NCBI RefSeq assembly: GCF_001644025.1
Contig: NZ_LUUK01000156.1
Location: forward strand, 1 to 53,776
DNA: 53,776 bases
From: Methylomonas koyamae
GTDB lineage: Bacteria; Pseudomonadota; Gammaproteobacteria; Methylococcales; Methylomonadaceae
Direction: 5' to 3'
The notes under the pieces: generated by a model
What the model was told of the DNA's origin: nothing
What the model saw: only the letters and a program-made list of their open reading frames with translations
Databases searched by the model: none
Position numbers and translations under genes: made by a program
In this document: positions 8,426-16,401 of the stretch, one piece after another
How positions within the stretch are numbered: position 1 is the first letter of the stretch
Layout: the number at the start of each line of letters is the position of its first letter

Positions 8426-9199
8426 ATGAATACTTATTTAGCCACCATCGCCGCCAGTCTCGCGGTCAGCCTGTGCTCGCTATCCAGCGCGTTTGCATTG
8501 TGGCTGCCGGCGGCAAGCTTAAAGCGCATTGTGCCGTTCCTGGTGGCACTGGCGGTCGGGGTTTTACTGGGCGACGCCTTCATTCACTTGATTCCGGACG
8601 CGGTCGCCCGCCAAGGTTCGGTGAGTACGGTGTGCATGACCGCGTTGATCGGTGTGTTCGGTTTTTTCGTATTGGAAAAGCTGGTGCGCTGGCGCCACGA
8701 CCACAACGTCGACACCCGGCCTGCCGGTAGCGAAATCCTGCCGCTGGCAAAAATGAATTTGATCGGCGACGCCATCCACAACTTCGTCGACGGCATTCTG
8801 ATCGCCGGCAGTTTCCTGGCCGATCCGGCACTGGGCCTGACCACCACGCTGGCCATCGTCGCCCACGAAGTGCCTCAGGAACTCGGCGATGTCGGCGCAT
8901 TGCTGCGCGGCGGTTATGCGCCTAGGCAGGCGGTGTTGTACAACTTTTATTGCTCGCTGAGCGTCGTGCCCGGCGCCTTGTTTACCTTGCTGCTCAGTCA
9001 GGTCGCCGCATCGTCCTTGGTCGTGTTGTTGCCGATCGCCGCCGGCGGTTTCATCTACATCGCCGCTTCCGACCTGATTCCGGTCCTGCACGAACGTTCG
9101 ACCTTGCGCCATCTCGGCGGCCAAAGCGCGTCGTTCGCGCTCGGGATTGCCTTGATGCAAGGTATCGTCGTTTTCGAACAATCCCTGTTAGCCCACTAA
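8426..9199 (+). CDS. ZIP-family zinc transporter
   Basis: A 257-aa inner-membrane protein with about eight hydrophobic segments. The two ZIP signature helices are present: HNFVDG (118-123) in helix 4 and HEVPQELGD (147-155) in helix 5, whose His/Asp/Glu residues form the binuclear metal site. A His-containing loop (RWRHDHN, 88-94) lies between helices 3 and 4. It would import zinc, or possibly another divalent metal, into the cytoplasm, completing the route begun by the outer-membrane receptor. Within the Zur-controlled operon, it follows the small gene by 7 bp and precedes the DUF1826 gene by 10 bp. Confidence 0.9.
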   Translation: MNTYLATIAASLAVSLCSLSSAFALWLPAASLKRIVPFLVALAVGVLLGDAFIHLIPDAVARQGSVSTVCMTALIGVFGFFVLEKLVRWRHDHNVDTRPAGSEILPLAKMNLIGDAIHNFVDGILIAGSFLADPALGLTTTLAIVAHEVPQELGDVGALLRGGYAPRQAVLYNFYCSLSVVPGALFTLLLSQVAASSLVVLLPIAAGGFIYIAASDLIPVLHERSTLRHLGGQSASFALGIALMQGIVVFEQSLLAH

Positions 9200-9209
9200 G
9201 GAGTGACCC

Positions 9210-9926
9210 ATGTTTGCCCGCGCACCTTTCGCTCAAACGGTCGGCTCGCCACGGGTACCGCCCAACAGCTTTCAACCGCTGGAGCGACGCCCCGCGACCA
9301 AAACCGTGATGTCCGATCGATTTGCCGATCTGGCCCGAATCTACGAGGAGGACGTCAATCTGTGTTTGATCGACCGACCGTTACCGCTCGAGATCGAAGG
9401 CTTCGTTTACGCCGCGCTCAGCAACAAGACCAGAATCGAAATCAGCCAGGCTGTCGATCCCAGCCAGTACGACTTCGGGGCCATTTGGTCGCAAGTTGCC
9501 GCTCTGGACGGCTTCCAGGCTTGGCTGGACGACGTGGCCTGGTTGACCTCGGCGTTTTGCGAATTGTTCGGCCAGCGCGAAGCCGGCCTGCGCTTGCGGA
9601 CTCTGGATAACGCGATGTGCCCTCGGTTTCACGTCGATCGGGTGCCGGCGCGGATGATTTGCAGTTATGGCGGCATCGGCACCGAATGGCTGCCGGAATA
9701 CGCCGTCGATCGCGACAAACTGGGCATGGGTGGGTGCGGCGTACCGGATCAAGTGTCCGGGTTGATCGCCGACCCCACGGCGATTCGGCAAATGCCGGCC
9801 TATGCGGTCGGCCTGATGAAGGGCGAGCACTGGGTAGGCAATGAAGGCCGCGGTTTGGTCCACCGTTCGCCAACCCCAACCGCGGTCCAGCCGCGGCGGC
9901 TGTTGTTGACCTTGGATATGTTGTGA
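9210..9926 (+). CDS. DUF1826 family protein
   Basis: A 238-aa soluble protein with a clear AAGGAG ribosome site before ATG 9210. The text MCPRFHVDRVPARM, GTEWLPE and GLVHRSP is typical of DUF1826, a family repeatedly found beside COG0523 GTPases and ZIP transporters in Zur regulons. Function is not established. H141-x-D143 followed by H218 has the order and spacing of the iron-binding triad of 2-oxoglutarate/Fe(II) dioxygenases, which would suit a role during zinc shortage; this is an inference. It ends 76 bp before a tandem-repeat array that breaks the otherwise tight operon. Confidence 0.85.
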   Translation: MFARAPFAQTVGSPRVPPNSFQPLERRPATKTVMSDRFADLARIYEEDVNLCLIDRPLPLEIEGFVYAALSNKTRIEISQAVDPSQYDFGAIWSQVAALDGFQAWLDDVAWLTSAFCELFGQREAGLRLRTLDNAMCPRFHVDRVPARMICSYGGIGTEWLPEYAVDRDKLGMGGCGVPDQVSGLIADPTAIRQMPAYAVGLMKGEHWVGNEGRGLVHRSPTPTAVQPRRLLLTLDML

Positions 9927-10002
9927 GCCGCCGGGTCGTTGCCGCTCGCTTTCCGGCCGATCATCGTCGAAGGTCGCGGCTCGAACGGCGCCAATCACCA
10001 TC

Positions 10003-10242
10003 GACCAAGCGGAGCCAATCTCCGTCGGCTGCGTGGGGTCGATGGCCGTTGACCAAGCGGAGCCAATTTCCGGTGGCTGAGCGGAGTCGATGGCCGTTGA
10101 CCAAGCGGAGCCAGTCTCCGTTGGCAGTGCGGAGTCTATGGTTGTTGGTCAAGCGGAGCCAATCTCCGGTGGCTGAGCGGAGTCGATGGTCGTTGACCAA
10201 GCGGAGCCAATCTCCGGTGGCTGAGCGGAGTCGAAGCCAGCC
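10003..10242. repeat. Five-unit 48-bp tandem repeat
   Basis: Five head-to-tail units of exactly 48 bp begin at 10003, 10051, 10099, 10147 and 10195, each starting with GACCAAGCGGAGCCA or a close variant. Because 48 is a multiple of three, open frames run through both strands and predict 16-residue repeats, but there is no ribosome site or upstream domain, so I treat it as noncoding. It separates the DUF1826 gene from fhcA inside the zinc locus. Confidence 0.9.
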
Positions 10243-10295
10243 TTGTTTGGCTATACCCGGCTTTCGGCCATTGATTCGTTGGGAATCTCAAGCTT

Positions 10296-10312
10296 GGTAC
10301 GCGGTGCGTACC
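10296..10312. repeat. Palindromic REP-like element upstream of fhcA
   Basis: GGTACGCGGTGCGTACC: 7-bp arms with a 3-bp loop, followed by CTACC. The same element recurs, inverted or slightly changed, at 44892-44908 and 44942-44964. It ends 10 bp before the fhcA start codon, in the place where a ribosome site would be expected; none is visible. Confidence 0.7.
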
Positions 10313-10322
10313 CTACCATCTT

Positions 10323-11972
10323 ATGTTGATTAAGCTCCACAACGGCGCCATTTACGACCCGGCGCAAAACCTGCACGGCGAGATCGGCGACCTGTTCATC
10401 CGCGACGGCATCATCGTCGCCGACCCCGGTCCGAACGCGGGTTTCGATGCGATTTACGACGCCACCGGCCAGATCGTCATGGCCGGCGCCATCGACATCC
10501 ACAGCCATATCGCCGGCGGCAACGTCAACACCGCAAGGCTATTGCTGCCGGAGCAGCACCGCAACCGGATGGCGAGGCGGCTCAATCATCCGTTTTCCAC
10601 CGCCAAATGGTCCAGTACCGACATCGGCTATCGCTACGCCCGGATGGGCTACACCTGCGTGGTCGAACCGGCCATGCTACCGGTCGGCGCGCTGGACGTG
10701 CATCTGCAAATGGCCGACATTCCGATCATCGACACCGCCGCGCTGGCGATACTGGGCAACGACGATCTGCTGTTGCGACTGATGCGCGCCAAGGCCGGCC
10801 AAAATCAAATCAACGACTACGTGGCCTGGACTTTAAATGCCACTAGGGCTTTGGGTTTGAAAGTCATCAATGCCGGCGGCGCCAACGCCTTCAAAAGCAA
10901 CGTCCGCCAGTTCGATCTGGACGACATCGTGCCCGATTACGGCGTCAGTTCCCGACAAATTTTGCAAACCCTGCAACGCGCCGCCTGCGAATTGGGCGTA
11001 CCGCATCCGGTACACGTGCACTGCAACAATCTGGGCACGCCCGGCAACGTCGAAACCGCCGTCGCCACGATGGAGGCCGCGCAAGGCCTGCCCATGCATC
11101 TGGCCCACGTTCAGTTTTACACTTACGGAGCGGAAGGCGCCAAGGGCTTTTCGTCGGCGGCGGCGCGATTATTGGAAGCCTTCAACCGCCATCCCAATAT
11201 CACGATGGACGTGGGCCAAGTGTTGTTCGGCCAAACGGTGACGATCTCCGGCGACGTGATCGCCCAATATAGCCGCCACGCCGACGCCAGCCCGAGCAAA
11301 TACGTGATGTGGGACGCCGAAACCGAAGGCTCGGGCGGCGTGGTGCCGTATCGTTACCGCGAAGCCAGCTTCGTCAACACCTTGCAATGGGCGATCGGCC
11401 TGGAATTGTTTTTACTGGCCGAGGCCCCGGAACGTTTGTTCTTCACCACCGACCACCCCAACGGCGCGCCGTTTACCGCCTACCCGGAATTAATCCGCTT
11501 ATTAATGGATGCCGATTACCGGCAGGAGTGCATGGTGGGCTTGAACCAGGAGGCCCTGGCCCTGACCCTGTTGCCGGGTCTAAAACGCGAATTGAATTTT
11601 AGCGACATCGCCACGATGACCCGCTCCGCCGCCGCCAAGCTGCTGGGTTTAAACGATCGCGGCCATCTGGCGCCCGGCGCCATCGCCGACATCGCCGTTT
11701 ATGATCCGGGCCGGCGTGCCGGCGCTCGTCCCGACTATCGGGCGATGTTCGCCGATGCCGCGTTGGTGTTCAAAAACGGTCGAGTGGTGGTCGAGAACGG
11801 CGTGGTGGTCGACCGCCCGGACGGCCAAGCCCAGACTTTCACGCCGGATTACGACGCCGGCATCGCCCGCACCGTCAAGCAGCATTTCGACCGCTTCTAC
11901 AGCCTGAAACTCAATCAATACGCGGTCAACGACGGCGATTTCGGCGAGCGGCCACGTTTTCATTACCTGTAA
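10323..11972 (+). CDS. fhcA: Formyltransferase/hydrolase complex subunit A (formylmethanofuran dehydrogenase A family)
   Basis: A 549-aa amidohydrolase-fold protein matching FhcA/FwdA along its whole length (MAGAIDIHSHIAGGNVNTARLL-type core, LAHVQFYTYG, FFTTDHPNGAPFT). The complex transfers the formyl group from tetrahydromethanopterin to methanofuran and hydrolyses it to formate in aerobic methylotrophs. The expected metal ligands are all present: H60-x-H62, K191 (the carboxylated Lys position), H231/H233, H262 and D377. The partner subunits fhcB, fhcC and fhcD are not nearby; instead folE2 starts 9 bp later and zinc-uptake genes lie upstream. It may therefore be a second, zinc-starvation copy, but a relocated single copy cannot be excluded from this window. 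There is no clear ribosome site. Confidence 0.92.
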   Translation: MLIKLHNGAIYDPAQNLHGEIGDLFIRDGIIVADPGPNAGFDAIYDATGQIVMAGAIDIHSHIAGGNVNTARLLLPEQHRNRMARRLNHPFSTAKWSSTDIGYRYARMGYTCVVEPAMLPVGALDVHLQMADIPIIDTAALAILGNDDLLLRLMRAKAGQNQINDYVAWTLNATRALGLKVINAGGANAFKSNVRQFDLDDIVPDYGVSSRQILQTLQRAACELGVPHPVHVHCNNLGTPGNVETAVATMEAAQGLPMHLAHVQFYTYGAEGAKGFSSAAARLLEAFNRHPNITMDVGQVLFGQTVTISGDVIAQYSRHADASPSKYVMWDAETEGSGGVVPYRYREASFVNTLQWAIGLELFLLAEAPERLFFTTDHPNGAPFTAYPELIRLLMDADYRQECMVGLNQEALALTLLPGLKRELNFSDIATMTRSAAAKLLGLNDRGHLAPGAIADIAVYDPGRRAGARPDYRAMFADAALVFKNGRVVVENGVVVDRPDGQAQTFTPDYDAGIARTVKQHFDRFYSLKLNQYAVNDGDFGERPRFHYL

Positions 11973-11981
11973 ACCAAACCC

Positions 11982-12782
11982 ATGACGCCCATCGAAGACA
12001 TTCAAGCCCGCGCCGACAATCGCCGCATTGCCATCGACAAAGTCGGCATCAAGGACATCCTGCATCCGGTGCGGGTTCAGGACAAAAGCGTCGGCGAACA
12101 ACGCACCGTGGCTCGCTTCGCGATGTACGTGAATCTGCCCCACGACTTCAAGGGCACTCACATGTCGCGCTTCGTCGAAATCCTCAATAGCCACGACCGG
12201 GAAATCAGCATCGCCTCGTTTCCGGCCATGCTCCGCGAAATGCTGGACCGCCTGGAAGCCGAATCCGGCTATATCGACATGCGCTTTCCGTACTTCATCG
12301 AGAAAGCCGCGCCGGTTAGCGGCGTGCGCAGCCTGCTGGACTATCAGGTCGGCTTCATCGGCGAAATCGACGCCGCAGGCTGCCGCACCAAGGTACAAGT
12401 CGTGGTGCCGGTCACCAGCTTGTGCCCGTGCTCCAAGGAAATTTCCGAGCGCGGCGCCCACAACCAGCGCTCCCACGTGACGGTCACGGTGGCGATCGAC
12501 AGCTTTATTTGGGTGGAAGATCTGATTGCATTGGTCGAAACCGAAGCCTCGTCGCCGATCTACGGCCTGCTGAAGCGCCCGGACGAAAAATACGTGACCG
12601 AATACGCCTACGACCACCCGAAATTCGTCGAGGACATGGTTCGAGACGTGGCGGCCCGCCTCGACGCCGAAGCGCGTATCAGCGCCTACACCGTGGAATC
12701 GGAAAACTTCGAATCGATCCACAACCACTCGGCTTACGCGTTGATCGAGCGCGATAAGGCGACAACCGGCTGTCGCGACTAA
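11982..12782 (+). CDS. folE2: GTP cyclohydrolase IB
   Basis: A 266-aa FolE2 protein. It converts GTP to dihydroneopterin triphosphate, the first step of folate and also of tetrahydromethanopterin synthesis. Unlike FolE, it does not depend on zinc. The signature [11 protein letters not shown] holds the catalytic Cys (C148), and GAHNQRS supplies the conserved His (H160). FolE2 is a well-known Zur-regulon member that replaces zinc-dependent FolE under zinc limitation. It begins 9 bp after fhcA, so the two are almost certainly cotranscribed. No Zur box lies immediately upstream, so control would come from read-through of the zigA operon or from an unseen promoter. Confidence 0.95.
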   Translation: MTPIEDIQARADNRRIAIDKVGIKDILHPVRVQDKSVGEQRTVARFAMYVNLPHDFKGTHMSRFVEILNSHDREISIASFPAMLREMLDRLEAESGYIDMRFPYFIEKAAPVSGVRSLLDYQVGFIGEIDAAGCRTKVQVVVPVTSLCPCSKEISERGAHNQRSHVTVTVAIDSFIWVEDLIALVETEASSPIYGLLKRPDEKYVTEYAYDHPKFVEDMVRDVAARLDAEARISAYTVESENFESIHNHSAYALIERDKATTGCRD

Positions 12783-13025
12783 TCTCGGCTTGTCCGAAGT
12801 TTCCTCTCTACCTTAAGCCGGAGCTCGCGCCAGGCACGACATTCATCGCTTAACGGACGAACGCTAAACTATTGACTTATTTAAACAGTTCTGGTTAAGC
12901 CGCGCTCGGAGAGCCTTAGTTTAGCCTTGAGCGAAATCAGCTCATTCAGTGTTCCTTGTTTCCTTCGAGCCGGTCCGAATTCGCAAATCCCACACAAACA
13001 AAACCGTTGCGGCGACTATGTTAGA

Positions 13026-13042
13026 TGTTATATTGTTGCATT
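13026..13042. promoter_or_regulatory. Zur-type operator of the second zinc operon
   Basis: TGTTATATTGTTGCATT, identical over 17 bases to the distal znuD operator. It contains a -10-like TATATT and lies 67 bp before the All3515-type gene, leaving room for a leader with a good ribosome site. Confidence 0.75.
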
Positions 13043-13108
13043 GTGAGTTTGCTCACATTACTCCCACCAAAAACGTTCGGCGGGTCTGTTTATTTGAGGA
13101 GATTAGAA

Positions 13109-13825
13109 ATGCGTAATCCGTGGTTAAAACCTGCTTTGGTATTGGGCCTGGGCCTGAACCTGTCTGCGGCCGTAGCGGCCGAGCAACATGCCGGCGACAT
13201 TCAACCCTGGCTGGCAAACGGCCAGATCGAACTGAATGCCGGTTTGTTCGAAGCCGACTTCGGCGACCTGTCCGGCGGCGCCTACCGCACCGACGATCCC
13301 GGCTACGACGCCGACACGGCACTCGGCGCTTTCGGAGCCGGCAATTGGTTGTGGTTTCAAGCCATCGGCTCGTTGAAATATTGGGACGGCTTCAGTTGGA
13401 ATGCCAGCGTTCCGAACGGCGAACATGTCGAACTCGAAGACGCGCTCGGCAATACCACCAGTATTTCCGCGTCCGGCGCGTCCAACCCGGCCGGAGTGAT
13501 CGGCGAATTCGACAGCGCCGGCGATTTGCACGAGCATTTAGACATGACCATCCGCACTGCCGACAACAGCCTGGGCGGTAGCGTCGGCGCCTACTGGATA
13601 ACCTTGCAATTGTTCGAATCCGCCGCCAATTCGCAGTCCGCGCTGGCCGTTTCGTCCACCTTCGATGTTATCTTCAATCGCGGTCTGCAGATCGCCGCTT
13701 ACGAAAACGCGGTCGCGGCGGTTAATCCGGCGCCGGTACCGCTGCCGGCCGCGGTTTGGTTGTTCGGCAGCGCCTTGATGGGCGGATTGTGGAGCGTGCG
13801 CCGCCGCTCCGCGTTGGATGCCTAA
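13109..13825 (+). CDS. All3515-family Zur-repressed VPxPA-CTERM protein
   Basis: A 238-aa exported protein; GAGGA precedes ATG 13109. Residues 1-24 are a signal peptide; the C-terminus is VPLPAAVWLFGSALMGG followed by a basic RRR cluster, the tripartite exosortase sorting signal. The middle part (FGDLSGGAYRTDDPGYDA, SLKYWDG, HEHLDM, GSVGAYW) resembles the family named after Anabaena All3515, known to be zinc-repressed. Its role is unknown; a surface or periplasmic zinc-binding or zinc-handling protein is plausible. It heads an operon with a TonB receptor, a related dockerin protein and a GTPase, under a Zur-type operator. Confidence 0.85.
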   Translation: MRNPWLKPALVLGLGLNLSAAVAAEQHAGDIQPWLANGQIELNAGLFEADFGDLSGGAYRTDDPGYDADTALGAFGAGNWLWFQAIGSLKYWDGFSWNASVPNGEHVELEDALGNTTSISASGASNPAGVIGEFDSAGDLHEHLDMTIRTADNSLGGSVGAYWITLQLFESAANSQSALAVSSTFDVIFNRGLQIAAYENAVAAVNPAPVPLPAAVWLFGSALMGGLWSVRRRSALDA

Positions 13826-13916
13826 GCATCCCTCGCCGTATTGCTAGCATGGCGTTTCCAATCCGGGGGCGACGCAAGTCGCTCCCGGTGTGGAGCCCAC
13901 CCAAAACCCAGTCCCG

Positions 13917-16265
13917 ATGATTTTTCGCTCGATATCGCCTCCAATCGGATCGTCTCGCCGTCAGCCGAACATCCCCGCCGACAACGCCCCATGCGCAGCG
14001 CGCGGATTATCGCCGCTCGAACCGCCGGCAACCCGCCGCCGCGTGATTCGCTCCGAACTCGGCGCGTCGATTTTGTTGCTGCTGTCGCCGGGTCTCGTAT
14101 CGGCACTCGCGGCGGAATCCAGCGCCGAATCCGAAGCGCTGGAAATGGAAGCCGTCGAAGTCGTCGAAAAGAAACTTCGTTCCGACTCGGCACCGCAACA
14201 AAGCCGAATCAGCGGCGACACCTTGCGGCTACAACAAGCCGATACCTTGGGCAAAACCCTGGAAAATCAGATGGGCTTGGCCAACGCCTCGTTCGGACCC
14301 GGCGTCGGCGTGCCGGTGATTCGCGGTCTGACCGGCTCGCGAGTGCGCATCATGCAGGACGGCATCGGCAGCCACGACGCCTCCTTTCTCAGTCCGGACC
14401 ACGCCGTCGCGATCGAGCCGCTGTTCGCCGAGCAGATCGACGTCGTGCGCGGCCCCGACACCATCCGCTACGGCGGCAACGCCATCGGCGGCATTGTCGA
14501 CGTCAAGGATAACCGGATTCCGGAGCGCGTCCCCGACCGCCTGATCGAAGGCGCCGTCGAAACCCGCTTCGACACCAACGCCGACGGCACCCATTCCGGC
14601 TTCAAGCTGGACCTGGGCAAGGATGCGCTGGCGCTGCGCGTCGCCGGTTTTCATCGCAATCGCAACGACACCGAAATTCCCGGCGAGGCCATCGATACCG
14701 GCGCGGTCCGCGAACAGTTCGGCCTGAATAACATCGTCAACGCCAGAGGTACGATTCCGAACACCGACAGCGAGAGCGCCGGCGGCTCGCTGGGCTTGTC
14801 CTGGCTGGGCGAGTCGGCGATGGCCGGCATGGCGGTCAGCCGGACCGGTAACCGCTACGGCATTCCCAAGGGCACTCACGGCATCGATCCCAGCGATCTG
14901 GACGGTCTGGAATTGTTGCTGCCCGACATCGACCCCGCGCTACTCGGCGAGTTCGCCGACATTCTCGGCGCTGAGGCTCTAAACCCCAGCGTGCGCATCG
15001 ACATGCGCCAGACCCGTTACGATTTCAAAAGCGAATGGTATCCGCCGTTGCCCGGCATCGAAAAACTGACCTTCCGCTATGGCGTCGTCGATTACGCCCA
15101 TACCGAAATCGAAGGCGGGCTGCCGTTTACTACCTTCACCAACCAAGTCGGCGAAGGCCGTTTCGAAATCCACCACAAACTATTCAAGGCACTGACCGGC
15201 AGTTTCGGCGCCCAGTGGCAGGAGCGCGACTTTTCCGCGTTGGGCGTCGAAACCTTCGTGCCGCCGACCAGCGGCGATACGCTAGGTCTATTTACGCTGC
15301 AAAAACTGAAGCTGGCCGACTGGACCTTCGAGGCCGGTTTGCGTACCGAGCGCGTACGCATAGACCCAACCGTCGCCTTCCTGCAATTTCCATCGCCGCT
15401 CGGCGTTCCCCCCAGTTTCGCCGACATCGCCCTACCGGACACGCTGACCTTCCGCGCCGACTCGGCCTCGTTGTCCGGCCGCTGGGATCTGAGCGACGAC
15501 GCGGCCTTGGTTCTGGCGCTCAGCCGCGCCAAACGGGCGCCCGACATCCAGGAACTGTTCGCGATCGGCCCGCATTTGTCCACGCGCAACTTCGAAGTCG
15601 GCAACGTCCGACTCGGCAACGAAACCGTCAACCTCGCCGATTTGGGCTTGGACTGGCACTCCGAGCGGCTGGCCGCCAAACTCAACGGTTATTACAATTG
15701 GACCGAAAACTACATCTATCAAAAACGTAGCGCCGGTTATTACAGTCACCATCAGGCCCAGTTTTACGCGACTTGCGTCAGTCTGGTGGACTGCCTGCCG
15801 ATCTATGCCTACGACCAACGCAACGCGCTGTTTTTCGGTTACGAAGCCGAGGCCCAAGCCACACTGGCCGACACCGCTTACGGCCAAGTCAAGCTGACGC
15901 TGTTTTCGGACTGGGTGCGGGGCCGGTTTGCCGACGGCGATCGCGCCGACGTGCCGCGCTTGCCGCCGTTGCGCTTCGGCGCCGAACTCGGTTTCGGCGA
16001 CGTCACTTGGAATGCCGCGATCCGCTATACCCGCGCCGAAGCGCAAGACCGGCCCGGCAGCGGCGAATCGGCAACACCCGGTTATCACCTATTGGCCGCC
16101 AGCGCCGACTTTCATTGGAAAAGCCTGGAACCGGTGAATTTTTGGTTGTTCGCCAAGGCCAACAATCTGCTGAACGAAGAAATCCGTAGTTCGGTGTCGT
16201 TTTTACGCAATTTCGCGCCGGAGCCTGGACGCAGCGTCGTGATTGGCTTTCGGGCCACGTTTTAG
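13917..16265 (+). CDS. Second ZnuD-like TonB-dependent receptor
   Basis: A receptor of about 782 aa, paralogous to the one at 4882: the plug has FGPGVGVPVIRGLTGSRVRI and SPDHAVAIEPL, the barrel has AKRAPDIQELF and NFAPEPGRSV, and it ends in an aromatic (GFRATF). An extracellular-loop-like segment carries a Cys pair (CVSLVDC), as in the first receptor. The start is uncertain. ATG 13917 gives an odd N-terminus before the hydrophobic signal segment; GTG 14043 would give a normal signal peptide (MIRSELGASILLLL); GTG 13890 is also open. No start has a good ribosome site. Its place in a Zur-controlled operon suggests zinc or zinc-complex uptake. Confidence 0.88.
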   Translation: MIFRSISPPIGSSRRQPNIPADNAPCAARGLSPLEPPATRRRVIRSELGASILLLLSPGLVSALAAESSAESEALEMEAVEVVEKKLRSDSAPQQSRISGDTLRLQQADTLGKTLENQMGLANASFGPGVGVPVIRGLTGSRVRIMQDGIGSHDASFLSPDHAVAIEPLFAEQIDVVRGPDTIRYGGNAIGGIVDVKDNRIPERVPDRLIEGAVETRFDTNADGTHSGFKLDLGKDALALRVAGFHRNRNDTEIPGEAIDTGAVREQFGLNNIVNARGTIPNTDSESAGGSLGLSWLGESAMAGMAVSRTGNRYGIPKGTHGIDPSDLDGLELLLPDIDPALLGEFADILGAEALNPSVRIDMRQTRYDFKSEWYPPLPGIEKLTFRYGVVDYAHTEIEGGLPFTTFTNQVGEGRFEIHHKLFKALTGSFGAQWQERDFSALGVETFVPPTSGDTLGLFTLQKLKLADWTFEAGLRTERVRIDPTVAFLQFPSPLGVPPSFADIALPDTLTFRADSASLSGRWDLSDDAALVLALSRAKRAPDIQELFAIGPHLSTRNFEVGNVRLGNETVNLADLGLDWHSERLAAKLNGYYNWTENYIYQKRSAGYYSHHQAQFYATCVSLVDCLPIYAYDQRNALFFGYEAEAQATLADTAYGQVKLTLFSDWVRGRFADGDRADVPRLPPLRFGAELGFGDVTWNAAIRYTRAEAQDRPGSGESATPGYHLLAASADFHWKSLEPVNFWLFAKANNLLNEEIRSSVSFLRNFAPEPGRSVVIGFRATF

Positions 16266-16401
16266 AGCCTCGCGCCCGCGTGCCACGACATGCGCACCGA
16301 TCTAAACCGATCGCCGATGAACGGCCCGCTACCGACTCGAGCACGCCGAATCCGCCCGGTGCCGCGACTTGCGACTGAATTCCCGACATAAGAGGTCCGC
16401 C

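Noticed and set aside
10003..10242. CRISPR array
   Set aside because: Units are contiguous with no variable spacers and no cas genes are near.
10243..10322. A Zur box directly upstream of fhcA
   Set aside because: The only palindrome is the GGTACGC/GCGTACC repeat, which does not resemble the TGTTATA half-sites seen elsewhere.
9923..10333. Open frame through the 48-bp repeats predicting 16-residue repeats
   Set aside because: No ribosome site, no start after a sensible leader, and both strands stay open only because 48 is divisible by three.
11649..12728. 359-aa minus-strand frame opposite fhcA and folE2
   Set aside because: Antisense shadow of two conserved genes; no ribosome site.
13826..13916. 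A separate Zur-controlled promoter for the second receptor
   Set aside because: No TGTTATA-like site in the gap; read-through from the gene upstream is simpler.
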